64,000 bases of DNA from Candidatus Binataceae bacterium (GTDB lineage: Bacteria; Desulfobacterota; Binatia; Binatales; Binataceae), in the NCBI GenBank assembly GCA_035508495.1, contig DATJMX010000021.1, positions 91,316 to 155,315 on the forward strand. The letters run 5' to 3'. The notes beneath the pieces are model-generated. The model saw only the letters and a program-made list of their open reading frames with translations, made no database searches and had not been told where the DNA came from. How positions within the stretch are numbered: position 1 is the first letter of the stretch; the number at the start of each line of letters is the position of its first letter. A program made the position numbers and the translations under genes. Shown here piece by piece: positions 1 to 10,387 of the stretch.

Positions 1-195
1 CACCGGTCCGCCAAAGGGGCTCTCGCGTTTGGCCCGCTCGACGTCGATATGAATCCACTGATGGTCGCCGGTAACGTCGGCGAAGCGGTTGATCATGTCC
101 TGGCTGATCTCGACCTCTTCGCTCCACGGGCCGAACTGGTCGCTGATCTTGGACTTCAGGCGCTCGATATCGTTGAACTTAATTTCTTCAGCCAC
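1..195 (-). CDS. MaoC/NodN-like dehydratase, 5' part (runs off left edge)
   Basis: Only the first 65 codons are present; the gene continues beyond base 1. It starts at a GTG (193-195) preceded by a good AAGGAGAG ribosome site seven bases upstream. The protein reads AEEIKFNDIERLKS at the start and contains the stretch MINRFADVTGDHQWIH, which is typical of the hot-dog fold MaoC/NodN group of (R)-specific enoyl-CoA hydratases, where the Asp and His of DHQWIH lie in the catalytic hydratase motif. Known family role: reversible hydration of enoyl-CoA in beta-oxidation or polyester/fatty acid metabolism. The C-terminal half cannot be seen, so exact substrate and length are unknown. Confidence 0.8.
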   Translation of the reverse strand, partial: MAEEIKFNDIERLKSKISDQFGPWSEEVEISQDMINRFADVTGDHQWIHIDVERAKRESPFGGPV

Positions 196-444
196 TGATG
201 CTCTCTCCTTCGATGCTCTTTTAGGGGACCCGGTCCGATTTCGATCCACCGATAACCGGTTGCATATTGAAACCGCCGCGGCGACGCAAGCCGCGCAAAA
301 CTCGCCGACCGGGATACTATTACTACTCGACGGATGCGCGTAAGATGACGCGAAACGAGCCTAATATCGCTATTTGCCCGTACATGGGCGATGTGATACC
401 AACGGCGCTAACCAACGGAGACTTGCTGAGGAGGGTATTTCTGC

Positions 445-1011
445 ATGAACTTGACGCGAAGCAAAATGGCGATATGTGGTGCGGTGATCGGACTTGCGAT
501 GGCAACGGCCACGGGCGCTTTTGCGCAGGCGAGCGGCGGCTCGTCGTCGGGCGGGAGCGGCAACAAGATGACCGTGCGCGCCGGCTATCTGACCTGCCAT
601 GTTGCCTCGGGATGGGGCTTTATCTTCGGCTCGTCGCGTCAGGTGAAGTGCGCGTATGCCCTTCAGCCGGGATACACCGAGTACTATGACGGCAGTATCA
701 CCAAGTTCGGCGCCGATATCGGCTATCTCTCCTCGGGCGTTATCGTCTGGGCGGTCCTCGCTCCCACGAATAATCTCGGCCAGGGCGCACTCGCCGGCCA
801 CTATGCTGGCGCGACGGCCAGCGCCGCGTTGGGAGTCGGTGCGGGCGCGAACGTCCTGATCGGCGGATTCAAGAACTCGATCGCGCTTCAGCCGATCAGC
901 ATCGAAGGCCAGAACGGACTGAACATCGCAGCCGGTGTCGCCGCGCTGGCGCTGAAGTTCGACTCGTCCAAGAAGCCGAAGGTCGGCGGTGAATCGAACG
1001 TCAATCCGTAA
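445..1011 (+). CDS. Secreted DUF992 family protein
   Basis: 188 residues. An N-terminal signal peptide (charged start, hydrophobic stretch about residues 8-24, cleavage near AFAQA) is followed by a Ser/Gly-rich linker. The rest is a DUF992-type domain: an early YLTCHV segment, a GFIFGSSR segment with a second Cys soon after, a long Gly/Ala-rich stretch GVGAGANVLIGG, and a late NGLNIAAGVAAL segment. The two cysteines (LTCHV, VKCAY) could form a disulphide. Family function is unknown; export to the periplasm is inferred. The ATG has GAGGAG upstream at 429-434, slightly far but usable. The gene stands alone between a divergent MaoC gene and its own terminator at 1051-1090. Confidence 0.8.
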   Translation: MNLTRSKMAICGAVIGLAMATATGAFAQASGGSSSGGSGNKMTVRAGYLTCHVASGWGFIFGSSRQVKCAYALQPGYTEYYDGSITKFGADIGYLSSGVIVWAVLAPTNNLGQGALAGHYAGATASAALGVGAGANVLIGGFKNSIALQPISIEGQNGLNIAAGVAALALKFDSSKKPKVGGESNVNP

Positions 1012-1050
1012 CGGATAGCGCGGGCATCCCGCACGATAAATTGAAGCTGA

Positions 1051-1090
1051 ACACGGACGGCGGCCATACCCCGCCGTCCGTGTTGTTTTT
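1051..1090 (+). terminator. Rho-independent terminator of the DUF992 gene
   Basis: A perfect 13-base stem (ACACGGACGGCGG at 1051-1063 with its complement at 1071-1083) with a 7-base loop is followed by a T-rich tract ending at 1090. It lies 40 bases after the stop codon of the DUF992 gene. Confidence 0.9.
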
Positions 1091-1126
1091 CGCTTCCTGC
1101 AAAATTCAATCTTCTGAGAAAAATGT

Positions 1127-1158
1127 AGTGGGGCGGGCGTCCCTGCCGCCGTCAAGAC
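1127..1158. repeat. Intergenic repeat, copy A (pairs with 16401-16433)
   Basis: AGTGGGGCGGGCGTCCCTG followed by CCGCCGTCAAGAC occurs here and, with two small differences, at 16401-16433. Both copies follow an A-rich run and lie outside genes. The core GGGCGGGCGTCCC can form a small hairpin. From copy A to the start of the next gene (1332) I see only further low-information intergenic sequence, including a GGCCCC/GGGGCC hairpin near 1226-1240. Confidence 0.6.
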
Positions 1159-1331
1159 CGACGCCTGGCGCGCCTCTATTCCGGATCTAACGAAGGAAAG
1201 CGCTTCGCGCGCTTACCGGTACCGGCCCCTTCGGGGCCTCCGAGATCCTTCGCGGAAGCCGCTAAGGATGACAGAATCGATGGCGGCCAACGAATTCAGA
1301 TTGGGACGTTGGTGATGCGTTAACTGGCTTG

Positions 1332-2138
1332 TCAGCGCGACGCGGACCTTAGCAAAGACAGCGCTGCGGCGTGCGCATCGCGGTCGCCCGCCGCTATCAC
1401 CTGGCCGCCGTCGTAGGCCGTACCGCCGGACCAGTTCGTGACGATGCCGCCGGCGGCTTCGATGATCGGGATCAGCGGCTGGATGTCGTAGGGCTTGAGG
1501 CCCGCTTCGATTACGAGGTCGGCGAATCCCGCGGCGAGCAGGCTGAAGGCGTAGCAATCGGTGCCGAAGCGCCGGGCGCGCGCTTTCGAGGTGACGGCGT
1601 TAAACGCTTCCCGCTCACCGGGCGCGGTAAACATCGCGGGATCGGTGGCGCAGACGATGGCGTCCTTCAGCTCCACGCATTTGCGTGTATGGAGCGGCCG
1701 CGCGATGCCCGCGCGTCTGAGCTCCGCGCCGAGTGGCGAACCCACGAACGTTTCGCCGACGTATGGCTGATGCATCACGCCGATGACCGGCCGCGTGCCG
1801 TCGTTGAGCGCGAGCAGCACGCCCCAGTGCAGGAGCCCGATCACGAAGGCGCGCGTGCCATCGATCGGATCGATCACCCACGTCATCCCGTCGCGGCTCG
1901 CGAGTGCGCCATGCTCCTCGCCGAGCACGCCGTGGCCCGGATAGACCCGCGCGATCTCATCGCGCATCGCCTGCTCGGCGGCGCGATCGGCAATGGTCAC
2001 GGGGTCGTAGCCGTCCTGCTTTTTGTTCTCGACGTCGATCGCCTGGCGAAAGTGCGGCAGAATCGCGCGTCCGGCGATCTCGACCAGATGACAGGCAAAA
2101 TCCGTGTATTCGGTGATAGCGGCGCGATCGAGGGTCAT
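1332..2138 (-). CDS. hisN: Inositol-monophosphatase-family phosphatase, probably histidinol-phosphatase (HisN type)
   Basis: About 268 residues, normal for the family. Metal and phosphate motifs are visible: GEEHG (first metal ligand Glu), DPIDGT (second metal site, about residue 90) and a C-terminal GGIVTNWSGG segment. The family hydrolyses phosphate monoesters with Mg2+; sequences with this LYDIxPLIPIIEAAGG pattern (here PYDIQPLIPIIEAAGG) are usually annotated as histidinol-phosphatase, last-but-two step of histidine synthesis. The ATG at 2136-2138 overlaps the stop of the upstream ArsR gene as ATGA, so the two are co-transcribed. No other his genes are in the window, so inositol phosphatase activity is an alternative. 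Confidence 0.8.
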   Translation of the reverse strand: MTLDRAAITEYTDFACHLVEIAGRAILPHFRQAIDVENKKQDGYDPVTIADRAAEQAMRDEIARVYPGHGVLGEEHGALASRDGMTWVIDPIDGTRAFVIGLLHWGVLLALNDGTRPVIGVMHQPYVGETFVGSPLGAELRRAGIARPLHTRKCVELKDAIVCATDPAMFTAPGEREAFNAVTSKARARRFGTDCYAFSLLAAGFADLVIEAGLKPYDIQPLIPIIEAAGGIVTNWSGGTAYDGGQVIAAGDRDAHAAALSLLRSASR

Positions 2139-2731
2139 CGCGGCGCCTCGCTCCACTCCGATTGCGGACGCAGGCGGTAGATGCCGTTTTCGCGCGCGAA
2201 AATTTTCTCGCCGATCATCTCGCGGCGGATAAAGGCTGCATCTTCGTGATGACGCTTGATAATCGCGTTCACCTGCGCCTCGCTGTACGAGACATCTGCC
2301 TGGAACTTCGCGCCCATCCAGCGCAGTACCGCCCACCTTTTGCGGCGAGTGTCAGGAATCTTGATGAGACGCTCACCGTCGAGGAAATTGGCGAGCACTT
2401 TCGCTTCCCAACTGTCGGCCGTATCAGTGCTCGCGATTCGTGCGAGATTCTCCGGCGAAAACACTTCGCTCTTGAATTTGCGCAACACGCCGTCGTTGAG
2501 CCTGTACCATCTGACGGTTCCTTCGGCGCGCACCGCGACGAGTTCGAGCTCGCGCAGGATGGCAAGATGATGCGAGATCGTCGGCTCGCGCAGGTTCAGC
2601 CGCCGCGCGATCTCCTGCACGCTGTGCTCGCGTTCCGCCAGCATCGCGACGATCCTGAGGCGGCTCTCGTCGGCCAGCGCCTTGAAGAACTCGAGCGTGA
2701 GGCTGCCAGGTGTTTGTGCCGAAGGGACCAT
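2135..2731 (-). CDS. ArsR-type transcriptional regulator with DUF2087 domain
   Basis: 198 residues in two parts. Residues about 10-80 are a winged helix of ArsR type (FFKALADESRLRIVAML, then an HTH with REPTISHHLAILRELELV and a wing at VRWYRLND). The C-terminal part, about residues 125-190 with KRWAVLRWMG and YSEAQVNAIIKRHHED, matches the DUF2087 domain often attached to such regulators. There is no obvious cysteine-rich metal site, so the ligand is unknown. It overlaps the downstream hisN-like gene by four bases and is divergent from the molybdenum hydroxylase genes. A perfect palindrome lies just upstream of its start and may be its operator. Confidence 0.85.
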   Translation of the reverse strand: MVPSAQTPGSLTLEFFKALADESRLRIVAMLAEREHSVQEIARRLNLREPTISHHLAILRELELVAVRAEGTVRWYRLNDGVLRKFKSEVFSPENLARIASTDTADSWEAKVLANFLDGERLIKIPDTRRKRWAVLRWMGAKFQADVSYSEAQVNAIIKRHHEDAAFIRREMIGEKIFARENGIYRLRPQSEWSEAPR

Positions 2732-2750
2732 CGCTCTGCGTCTTATCTAA

Positions 2751-2766
2751 TTAGATATATATCTAA
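2751..2766. promoter_or_regulatory. Perfect 16-base palindrome, candidate ArsR operator
   Basis: TTAGATATATATCTAA is its own reverse complement and sits 20 bases upstream of the ArsR start, in the divergent intergenic region. ArsR proteins usually bind such AT-rich inverted repeats. Binding by this regulator is inferred from position only. Confidence 0.55.
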
Positions 2767-2879
2767 ACTTACTTGACCGATCAATGGCGGTTCGCGAGTG
2801 TAATCATTGGATGGTGGGCGGCAGCAACTGATTTGTGAAACCCGGCGAGGGTTGGATCGTCGCTCCTGTCGAGGCTCAA

Positions 2880-3331
2880 ATGATTCAGCTCAAGGTGAAC
2901 GGCGTGGATCGCAAATTCGAAGGCGATCCGGCAATGCCGCTGCTCTGGTATATCCGCGACATCCTTGGACTTACCGGCACGAAATTCGGCTGCGGCGTTG
3001 CGATGTGCGGCGCCTGCACCGTGCATCTGAATGGTGAAGCGATTCGCTCCTGCGTCACGCCAGTCAGCATGGCGGCCGGGCGCGAGGTCACGACGATCGA
3101 AGGCCTCGGCGCGGACGGGTTGCATCCCGTTCAGCAGGCCTGGATCGAACAAAACGTTCCGCAGTGCGGTTACTGCCAATCGGGCCAGATTATGCAGGCC
3201 GCCGTGCTGTTCAACGCCAACAATGCGCTCGCGGATGAGGAAATCGAGCGCGTGATGCAGGGCAACATCTGCCGTTGCGGCACTTACCAGCGGATCCGCG
3301 CCGCGATCAAAGCGGCGGCCAAGGATCGGCG

Positions 3332-3335
<4 letters not shown>
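2880..3335 (+). CDS. iorA: [2Fe-2S] subunit of a molybdenum hydroxylase (IorA type)
   Basis: 151 residues from the ATG at 2880, which has GAGG five bases upstream; an in-frame GTG at 2835 would add 15 non-conserved residues. The plant-type ferredoxin cluster is seen in [14 protein letters not shown]. The second cluster is in the C-terminal helical part ([14 protein letters not shown] and [11 protein letters not shown]). This is the small iron-sulphur subunit of two-subunit xanthine-oxidase-family enzymes such as isoquinoline 1-oxidoreductase or aldehyde dehydrogenase; it passes electrons from the molybdenum subunit. It overlaps the large subunit gene by ATGA at 3332. Confidence 0.92.
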
Positions 3336-5587
<2,252 letters not shown>

Positions 5588-5659
5588 CCGCCATTCTCCC
5601 GCGCTTGGCTTCTCGTCGCACCCGGCCTATACCAGCCGAAGACGAGGAGCGTGCGAATC

Positions 5660-6418
5660 ATGAATGGACTGCAAGACCGTGTCGCGATCGTGACTGCCGC
5701 CGCAGGCGGCGGAATCGGCAAGGCAACTGCCACGAGGCTCGCCGAAGAGGGCGCGATCGTCGTTGTGACTGACAGTCATGAGCGGCGCACGCGCGAAACC
5801 GTCGAAGAGCTTGCGGTGCGCTTTCCGGGACGCGTCGATGGCTATCCGCTCGACGTGTCGCGACGCGAGGAAGTGGATCGAACCGTCGCCGACATCGTGA
5901 GCAGGCGCGGCCGCATCGATATCCTCGTCAACAACGCCGGGATTAACGTGCTGGGCGATGTCGAAAAGATCAATGTCGAGGACTGGAGCCGGATTCTCGA
6001 TGTCGACCTGACCGGAGCGTTCTATCTTATTCGCGCTGTGCTGCCGGCGATGCGGCGGCAGCATGCGGGCGCGATCGTCAACGTCTCATCGGTCGCGGCG
6101 TGGGCGGTGCTGGGCGGTTCCGACGCGCCATACGCCGCGGCCAAGGCAGGATTGCTCGCGCTGACTCGCAGTGTGGCGGCCGAAGTCGGACCCGACGGAA
6201 TCCGCTGTAACGCCGTGGCGCCCGGAATCGTACTGACGAAGTGGGTCGAGAAAAACATGAGCGAGACGGTCGCCCGCCAGGCAGATCACACGCCGATGCG
6301 GCGGCTTGGCAAGCCCGCGGACATCGCAGCGGCGATCGCCTTCCTTGCTTCCGACGATGCGTCGTTCATCACCGGCGAGGCGCTGACCGTCAGCGGCGGA
6401 CTCTACATGCACGCCTGA
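5660..6418 (+). CDS. Short-chain dehydrogenase/reductase
   Basis: 252 residues, classical SDR size. A glycine-rich nucleotide site TAAAGGGIGKAT is at the N terminus, NNAG near residue 93, a catalytic Ser in VNVSSV, and the YAAAK active-site Tyr/Lys pair. The end has the usual FLASDDASFITGEALTVSGG tail. The ATG at 5660 is favoured because GAGGAG sits about 11 bases upstream; the GTG at 5651 is too close to that site. It follows the molybdenum hydroxylase by 70 bases and may be transcribed with it. The substrate cannot be told from sequence; the family reduces or oxidises alcohols and ketones with NAD(P)H. Confidence 0.88.
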   Translation: MNGLQDRVAIVTAAAGGGIGKATATRLAEEGAIVVVTDSHERRTRETVEELAVRFPGRVDGYPLDVSRREEVDRTVADIVSRRGRIDILVNNAGINVLGDVEKINVEDWSRILDVDLTGAFYLIRAVLPAMRRQHAGAIVNVSSVAAWAVLGGSDAPYAAAKAGLLALTRSVAAEVGPDGIRCNAVAPGIVLTKWVEKNMSETVARQADHTPMRRLGKPADIAAAIAFLASDDASFITGEALTVSGGLYMHA

Positions 6419-6425
6419 CGGCGAG

Positions 6426-7232
6426 TCATTTCTGTATCGGCAGATCCACCCAGGAGCGCTGAACCTCGAGGAAAGCTTTTGGCGGGACGCTGACTTCGCC
6501 GCGGAACGGCCAGTCCAGCGCGATGATCAGCACCACGACCAGTCCCAGCGCCATCACTACTGCCGAAGTCATCACGAGGTGCATCCTGAAGTTGTGAAAG
6601 CCGAACAGGTAGGTGTACGACGTCGTCAGTGCGCCACCGAGGAAAATGATCCACCAGATGACGTAAGGCACATGGCCTTCGACCGCCGACAGGCGGCTCG
6701 CTCTGGCGCGATACAGATCGTTGAGCGTCTTGAGTACCTCCGCCTGGATAACGGATTGGCCGAGATTGGCGGGCTGCATCGTAACGAGTGCGGCGTGCAG
6801 TTTGCGCAACGACTCGGCGCCGGCCTCCGAGGGTTTGCCATCCTTCTGCACCGGCCACTCGACATTGGCGACCACGTCGACGTATTGCTGCAAGTCGGCG
6901 CGAATCTCACGGCCGACCTCGGGTGGCAGGCCAATGGTATCGCGATAGATGCTGTCGACGTAGTCTGCTTCGCGCTGCACCAGGTCCTGTGCCTCAATGT
7001 AGGACTGCCAGGTCGCGATCGCGATGAACGCGAGCAAGACGGCATACACAACGCTGATAACCGCGACAGTGAAGCCCGCCAACTCGTTGTGGGCCTTCCG
7101 CAACTCGAGGTGAACCGAGCGGTGAAAGATGTAGAGTCCCGAGCACGCCGAACCCACCAGCAGCATCATCAGGATACTGCCCCACAACCAGGTCGGGCTG
7201 CCGTAGATAAAGTCGAGAATCGCGTGAGACAA
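6426..7232 (-). CDS. DUF4239 (bestrophin-like) membrane protein
   Basis: 268 residues with four predicted membrane helices in two pairs: about residues 15-35 and 53-75, then about 188-208 and 215-240. A long soluble loop lies between the pairs. The pattern AGFTVAVISVVYAVLLAFIAIATWQ followed by EA-rich helices is typical of DUF4239, a family related to bestrophin-type channels. Transport function is therefore possible but unproven. It converges on the SDR gene and lies downstream of the phosphate transporter on the same strand, separated from it by a strong hairpin. Confidence 0.75.
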   Translation of the reverse strand: MSHAILDFIYGSPTWLWGSILMMLLVGSACSGLYIFHRSVHLELRKAHNELAGFTVAVISVVYAVLLAFIAIATWQSYIEAQDLVQREADYVDSIYRDTIGLPPEVGREIRADLQQYVDVVANVEWPVQKDGKPSEAGAESLRKLHAALVTMQPANLGQSVIQAEVLKTLNDLYRARASRLSAVEGHVPYVIWWIIFLGGALTTSYTYLFGFHNFRMHLVMTSAVVMALGLVVVLIIALDWPFRGEVSVPPKAFLEVQRSWVDLPIQK

Positions 7233-7286
7233 ACCGGCCGCGCTCCTTCAGTCATTTGCAAAGCGCCGTGATCGAACAGCTCGCCA

Positions 7287-7335
7287 CGCGCGCACGCTCC
7301 GACAAACTTGATTAGTTTGTCAGAGCGTGCGCGTG
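7287..7335 (-). terminator. Long hairpin between the pit gene and the DUF4239 gene
   Basis: Arms at 7287-7308 and 7314-7335 pair almost completely (GCACGCTC and GACAAACT blocks, one mismatch) around a 5-base loop. It starts 25 bases beyond the transporter stop codon. There is no clear T tract on either strand, so it may be a terminator, an mRNA stabiliser or a protein site. Confidence 0.6.
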
Positions 7336-7359
7336 CGAACCACTGGAAGGCGATCTCGA

Positions 7360-8949
7360 TTAGAAAATCGAGCGGAAAATCCAGAACAGCAATGCCGCGA
7401 GCATCACCGAGGCTGGCAGCGTGAGCACCCACGCCAGCGCGATGTTGCGCACCGTCTCCATCTGCAGGCCGGAGCGATTCGCGGTCATCGTTCCGGCGAT
7501 ACCCGATGACAGCACGTGGGTTGTGCTCACGGGCAAACCGAAATGATCGGCGGCGGCGATGGTCGCTGCGGCGGTCAACTCAGCGGCTGCACCTTGTGCG
7601 TACGTGAGATGATCCTTGCCGATTTTCTCGCCGACCGTGATGACGATTCGTTGCCATCCGACCATCGTGCCCATGCCGAGCGCCAGGGCGACGGCGACCT
7701 TGACCCAGCCCGGAATGAACTTCGTCGCCACATCGAGGTGCTTCTTGTAATTGTTGAGAATCACCCAGTCCGCGTCGCTGAACTTGACCGGGTTTGATTT
7801 CTGCATGGCGCGCAGCGCTTCGCTGACGAGGTACATATCGTTGCGGAAGTTTCGCACGCGCTCGGGCGGAACCTTCGACAATGCTTCGAACTCGTTCAAC
7901 TCGTTGGCGATGTCATTGACGATCTGACGAAGCGCCAGCGTGACGCTCGGCGTGTATTGCCGCGTGCGCAGGTAGTCCGCGATATCGTCACGCGGATCGG
8001 CGGTCGTCGCCGTCTTCTCGACATAGCGGTCGAGCAGGTTGTCAACCTGGTGCGAGACGGCAATGAAATCCGGCGTATCGCTCGCCGGCACCGCGCGGTT
8101 GACCGCGTATGCGGTCGGCACGATTCCGATCAGGATGAGCATGATGAGGCCCATGCCCTTCTGACCGTCGTTGGAGCCGTGCGCGAAGCTGACGCCGGTG
8201 CAAGTCAGGATGAGCAGGCATCGAATCCAGAACGGTGGCGCATCGGTGCCGCTCGGCGCCGTGTACAGACGCTTATCGGTGATAATCGCCTTGGCGATAA
8301 TAAGAATGAGCGCGGCCACCGCGAATCCCACCAGCGGTGAAAGCAGAAGCGATTTGCCGATGTTGAGCGCCTGGCCCCAATCGACGCCGCTGGTTTGCGA
8401 TTTGGCGGCCGTGAGCTGGTTGGCGATACCGACGCCGATTATCGATCCGATCAGGGTGTGTGAACTCGAGGCGGGCAGGCCGAAGTACCACGTGCCGAGG
8501 TTCCAGAGTATCGCCGCCACGAGCAACGAAAACACCATCGCGAAACCCGCGGCGCTTCCCACTTGCAGGATCAATTCGACCGGCAGCAGCGCGACGATGC
8601 TGTAAGCGACGGCGCCTGAGGAAACCAGTACTCCGAGGAAATTGCAGAATCCCGACCACGCTACCGCCACCTGCGGTTCGAGCGAGTTGGTATAGATGAC
8701 CGTCGCGACCGCGTTAGCCGTATCGTGAAAGCCGTTTACGAACTCGAACCCCAAGGCGACGAGCAGAGCGAGACCAAGATAGATAAAGGGACGTATCGAG
8801 GTGGTCGGTTCGACTTCAAGATCCCTGATCAGGTGCGAGCCGGCGTAGGCCATGCCCAGTAGCAGCAGGACGATGAATATCGCCACGCCGGCGCGGCTCG
8901 GACTCTTGCCAATCTTTCTGTCAATGGAGGTATCTATCGCGACAGCCAC
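7360..8949 (-). CDS. pit: PiT-family inorganic phosphate transporter
   Basis: 529 residues. The start is a GTG with GAGAAGG six bases upstream. About ten to twelve hydrophobic segments are visible. The two PiT signature repeats can be recognised: GFEFVNGFHDTANAVATVIYTN segment near residue 63 and the second GLPVSTTHVLSSGIAGTM segment near the end. A large hydrophilic loop (about residues 290-400) separates the halves, as in PitA. The family imports phosphate, often as a metal-phosphate complex, using the proton or sodium gradient. No pstSCAB, phoU or phoB neighbours are present. Confidence 0.93.
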   Translation of the reverse strand: MAVAIDTSIDRKIGKSPSRAGVAIFIVLLLLGMAYAGSHLIRDLEVEPTTSIRPFIYLGLALLVALGFEFVNGFHDTANAVATVIYTNSLEPQVAVAWSGFCNFLGVLVSSGAVAYSIVALLPVELILQVGSAAGFAMVFSLLVAAILWNLGTWYFGLPASSSHTLIGSIIGVGIANQLTAAKSQTSGVDWGQALNIGKSLLLSPLVGFAVAALILIIAKAIITDKRLYTAPSGTDAPPFWIRCLLILTCTGVSFAHGSNDGQKGMGLIMLILIGIVPTAYAVNRAVPASDTPDFIAVSHQVDNLLDRYVEKTATTADPRDDIADYLRTRQYTPSVTLALRQIVNDIANELNEFEALSKVPPERVRNFRNDMYLVSEALRAMQKSNPVKFSDADWVILNNYKKHLDVATKFIPGWVKVAVALALGMGTMVGWQRIVITVGEKIGKDHLTYAQGAAAELTAAATIAAADHFGLPVSTTHVLSSGIAGTMTANRSGLQMETVRNIALAWVLTLPASVMLAALLFWIFRSIF

Positions 8950-9125
8950 TTGGCGCCTTCTCCCTCTTCGTGTCAGCAGGCCGTCTGGCGCAGGAGCGCC
9001 GCCCGACCTGCGGCAAGCGCTGAACCGTACGTCGGGGATATTGCGCGAGTATGACGGCGTGATTGTATAGAGGTGTTATGTTGGGTTGTCGACGGCGGCC
9101 TGGCTTCTAGGTTCGTTCATCCGGA

Positions 9126-9833
9126 TCACGGCGATCGAAGTTGGGCAGCTTTCGAGCCATGAAGTTCAGCGACGTTGATGATCCGGGCGCCACGGTGCGC
9201 AAGATCGTGGTGGACGTCACGGTCCGACGATGGATCGATCGCGCGGCACAGATCCCACAGCACCCAGACGTGAAATCCGTCATCGAGCGCATCTTCGGCC
9301 GTCCATTTCACGCAATAGTCGCGCGCCAGGCCGCAGATAAACAACGAGTCAACACCACGATTCTTCAGATAGCCGGCCAATCCCGTCGGAGGACGTTGGC
9401 CCGCGGGGTTCCAGTTGTTGCGTAGCCCGCTGTATGAATCCGTGCTCGAATCCGTCGCCTTGCGGATGATTGCCGACACGCGATTCCAATCGACGCGAGG
9501 ATCAAGAGCGGCGCCCGGCGTCCCCTGCACGCAATGTGTCGGCCACAGCACTTGTTCGTGTCCGTAGAGCTCGATGCGATCCATTGGTTTGCGCCCGGGA
9601 TGATTGACCGCAAACGATACGTGATTCGGCGGATGCCAGTCCTGCGTCGCGACGATTACCTCGAAGATCCCGGAATCCATCAACTTGCGAATCGGCTCGA
9701 CAATCTGATCGCCGTCGCGCACCGGCAGATTTCCGCCAGGCATGAAGTCCGGCTGCAGATCGACAATCACCAGCGCCGCATGGCTGCGATCGAACCGTGT
9801 GTCGTCGCCGTTCATCCGGGTGTCAGCGCGCAA
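9126..9833 (-). CDS. pncA: Nicotinamidase (PncA-like isochorismatase-fold amidohydrolase)
   Basis: 235 residues. Catalytic features include VDLQPDF (Asp nucleophile activator), the metal-site stretch DWHPPNHVSF, and the GLARDYCVKWTAEDAL segment carrying the nucleophilic Cys. The family converts nicotinamide to nicotinate in NAD salvage. The TTG at 9833 is chosen because AGGA sits six bases before it; an ATG at 9815 lacks a ribosome site but would begin a more usual-length protein. It stands alone between the phosphate transporter and a divergent small gene. Confidence 0.85.
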   Translation of the reverse strand: MRADTRMNGDDTRFDRSHAALVIVDLQPDFMPGGNLPVRDGDQIVEPIRKLMDSGIFEVIVATQDWHPPNHVSFAVNHPGRKPMDRIELYGHEQVLWPTHCVQGTPGAALDPRVDWNRVSAIIRKATDSSTDSYSGLRNNWNPAGQRPPTGLAGYLKNRGVDSLFICGLARDYCVKWTAEDALDDGFHVWVLWDLCRAIDPSSDRDVHHDLAHRGARIINVAELHGSKAAQLRSP

Positions 9834-9988
9834 GATCTTTCCTGATCGATGTTACCGGGGTAGTTGGAGATTCAAGCATGTCGACGGCATTCTCTTCGCC
9901 CTGTTTCCAAACTAGCACTATCGATCGGCCGTTCGTAAAGGCTGGATGGCGACGCGGCAGTCGACTAAACTGGCTAAACGGAAACCCT

Positions 9989-10204
9989 ATGTTCTGGACT
10001 TTCCAGCTCGATCCGCCGCCCCGGTCTGCGTCACGCAATGGCCACGTGGCGTTGCCAATCTTGGCATTCGAACCGACCGAGGAACAAATCCGCCAGCGGG
10101 CCTATGAGATTTTCATCGCACGCGGTGGCGATCATGGAAGCGAGCAAGCCGATTGGGAACAGGCGCAACGCGAGCTGCGCGAACAGCACGCGGCAGATTC
10201 CTGA
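9989..10204 (+). CDS. Small DUF2934 protein
   Basis: About 71 residues. The C-terminal half, from EQIRQRAYEIFIARGG to DWEQAQREL, matches the DUF2934 pattern of a short helical protein of unknown function common in soil bacteria. The start is unsure: ATG 9989 (MFWTFQ) keeps only the part near the domain, while an in-frame ATG at 9878 would add 37 low-complexity residues. No strong ribosome site is seen. The adjoining genes are pncA (divergent) and ku. Confidence 0.6.
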   Translation: MFWTFQLDPPPRSASRNGHVALPILAFEPTEEQIRQRAYEIFIARGGDHGSEQADWEQAQRELREQHAADS

Positions 10205-10387
10205 TTCCCAAAGCCCGTGCAGACTTAAAATCACAGGCCCCTTAATAGTGGGACGAACCCTCACTTACACAATATGTAGTATTTCGCCTGAAATAGCAGA
10301 ACGGGCGCATCTACTTGCGGCGATTTGCGTGTGCCCCATAAACTAGGAGACCGCATCCGGGTAGGCGCAGCGAGGAGAGTTAACTCT

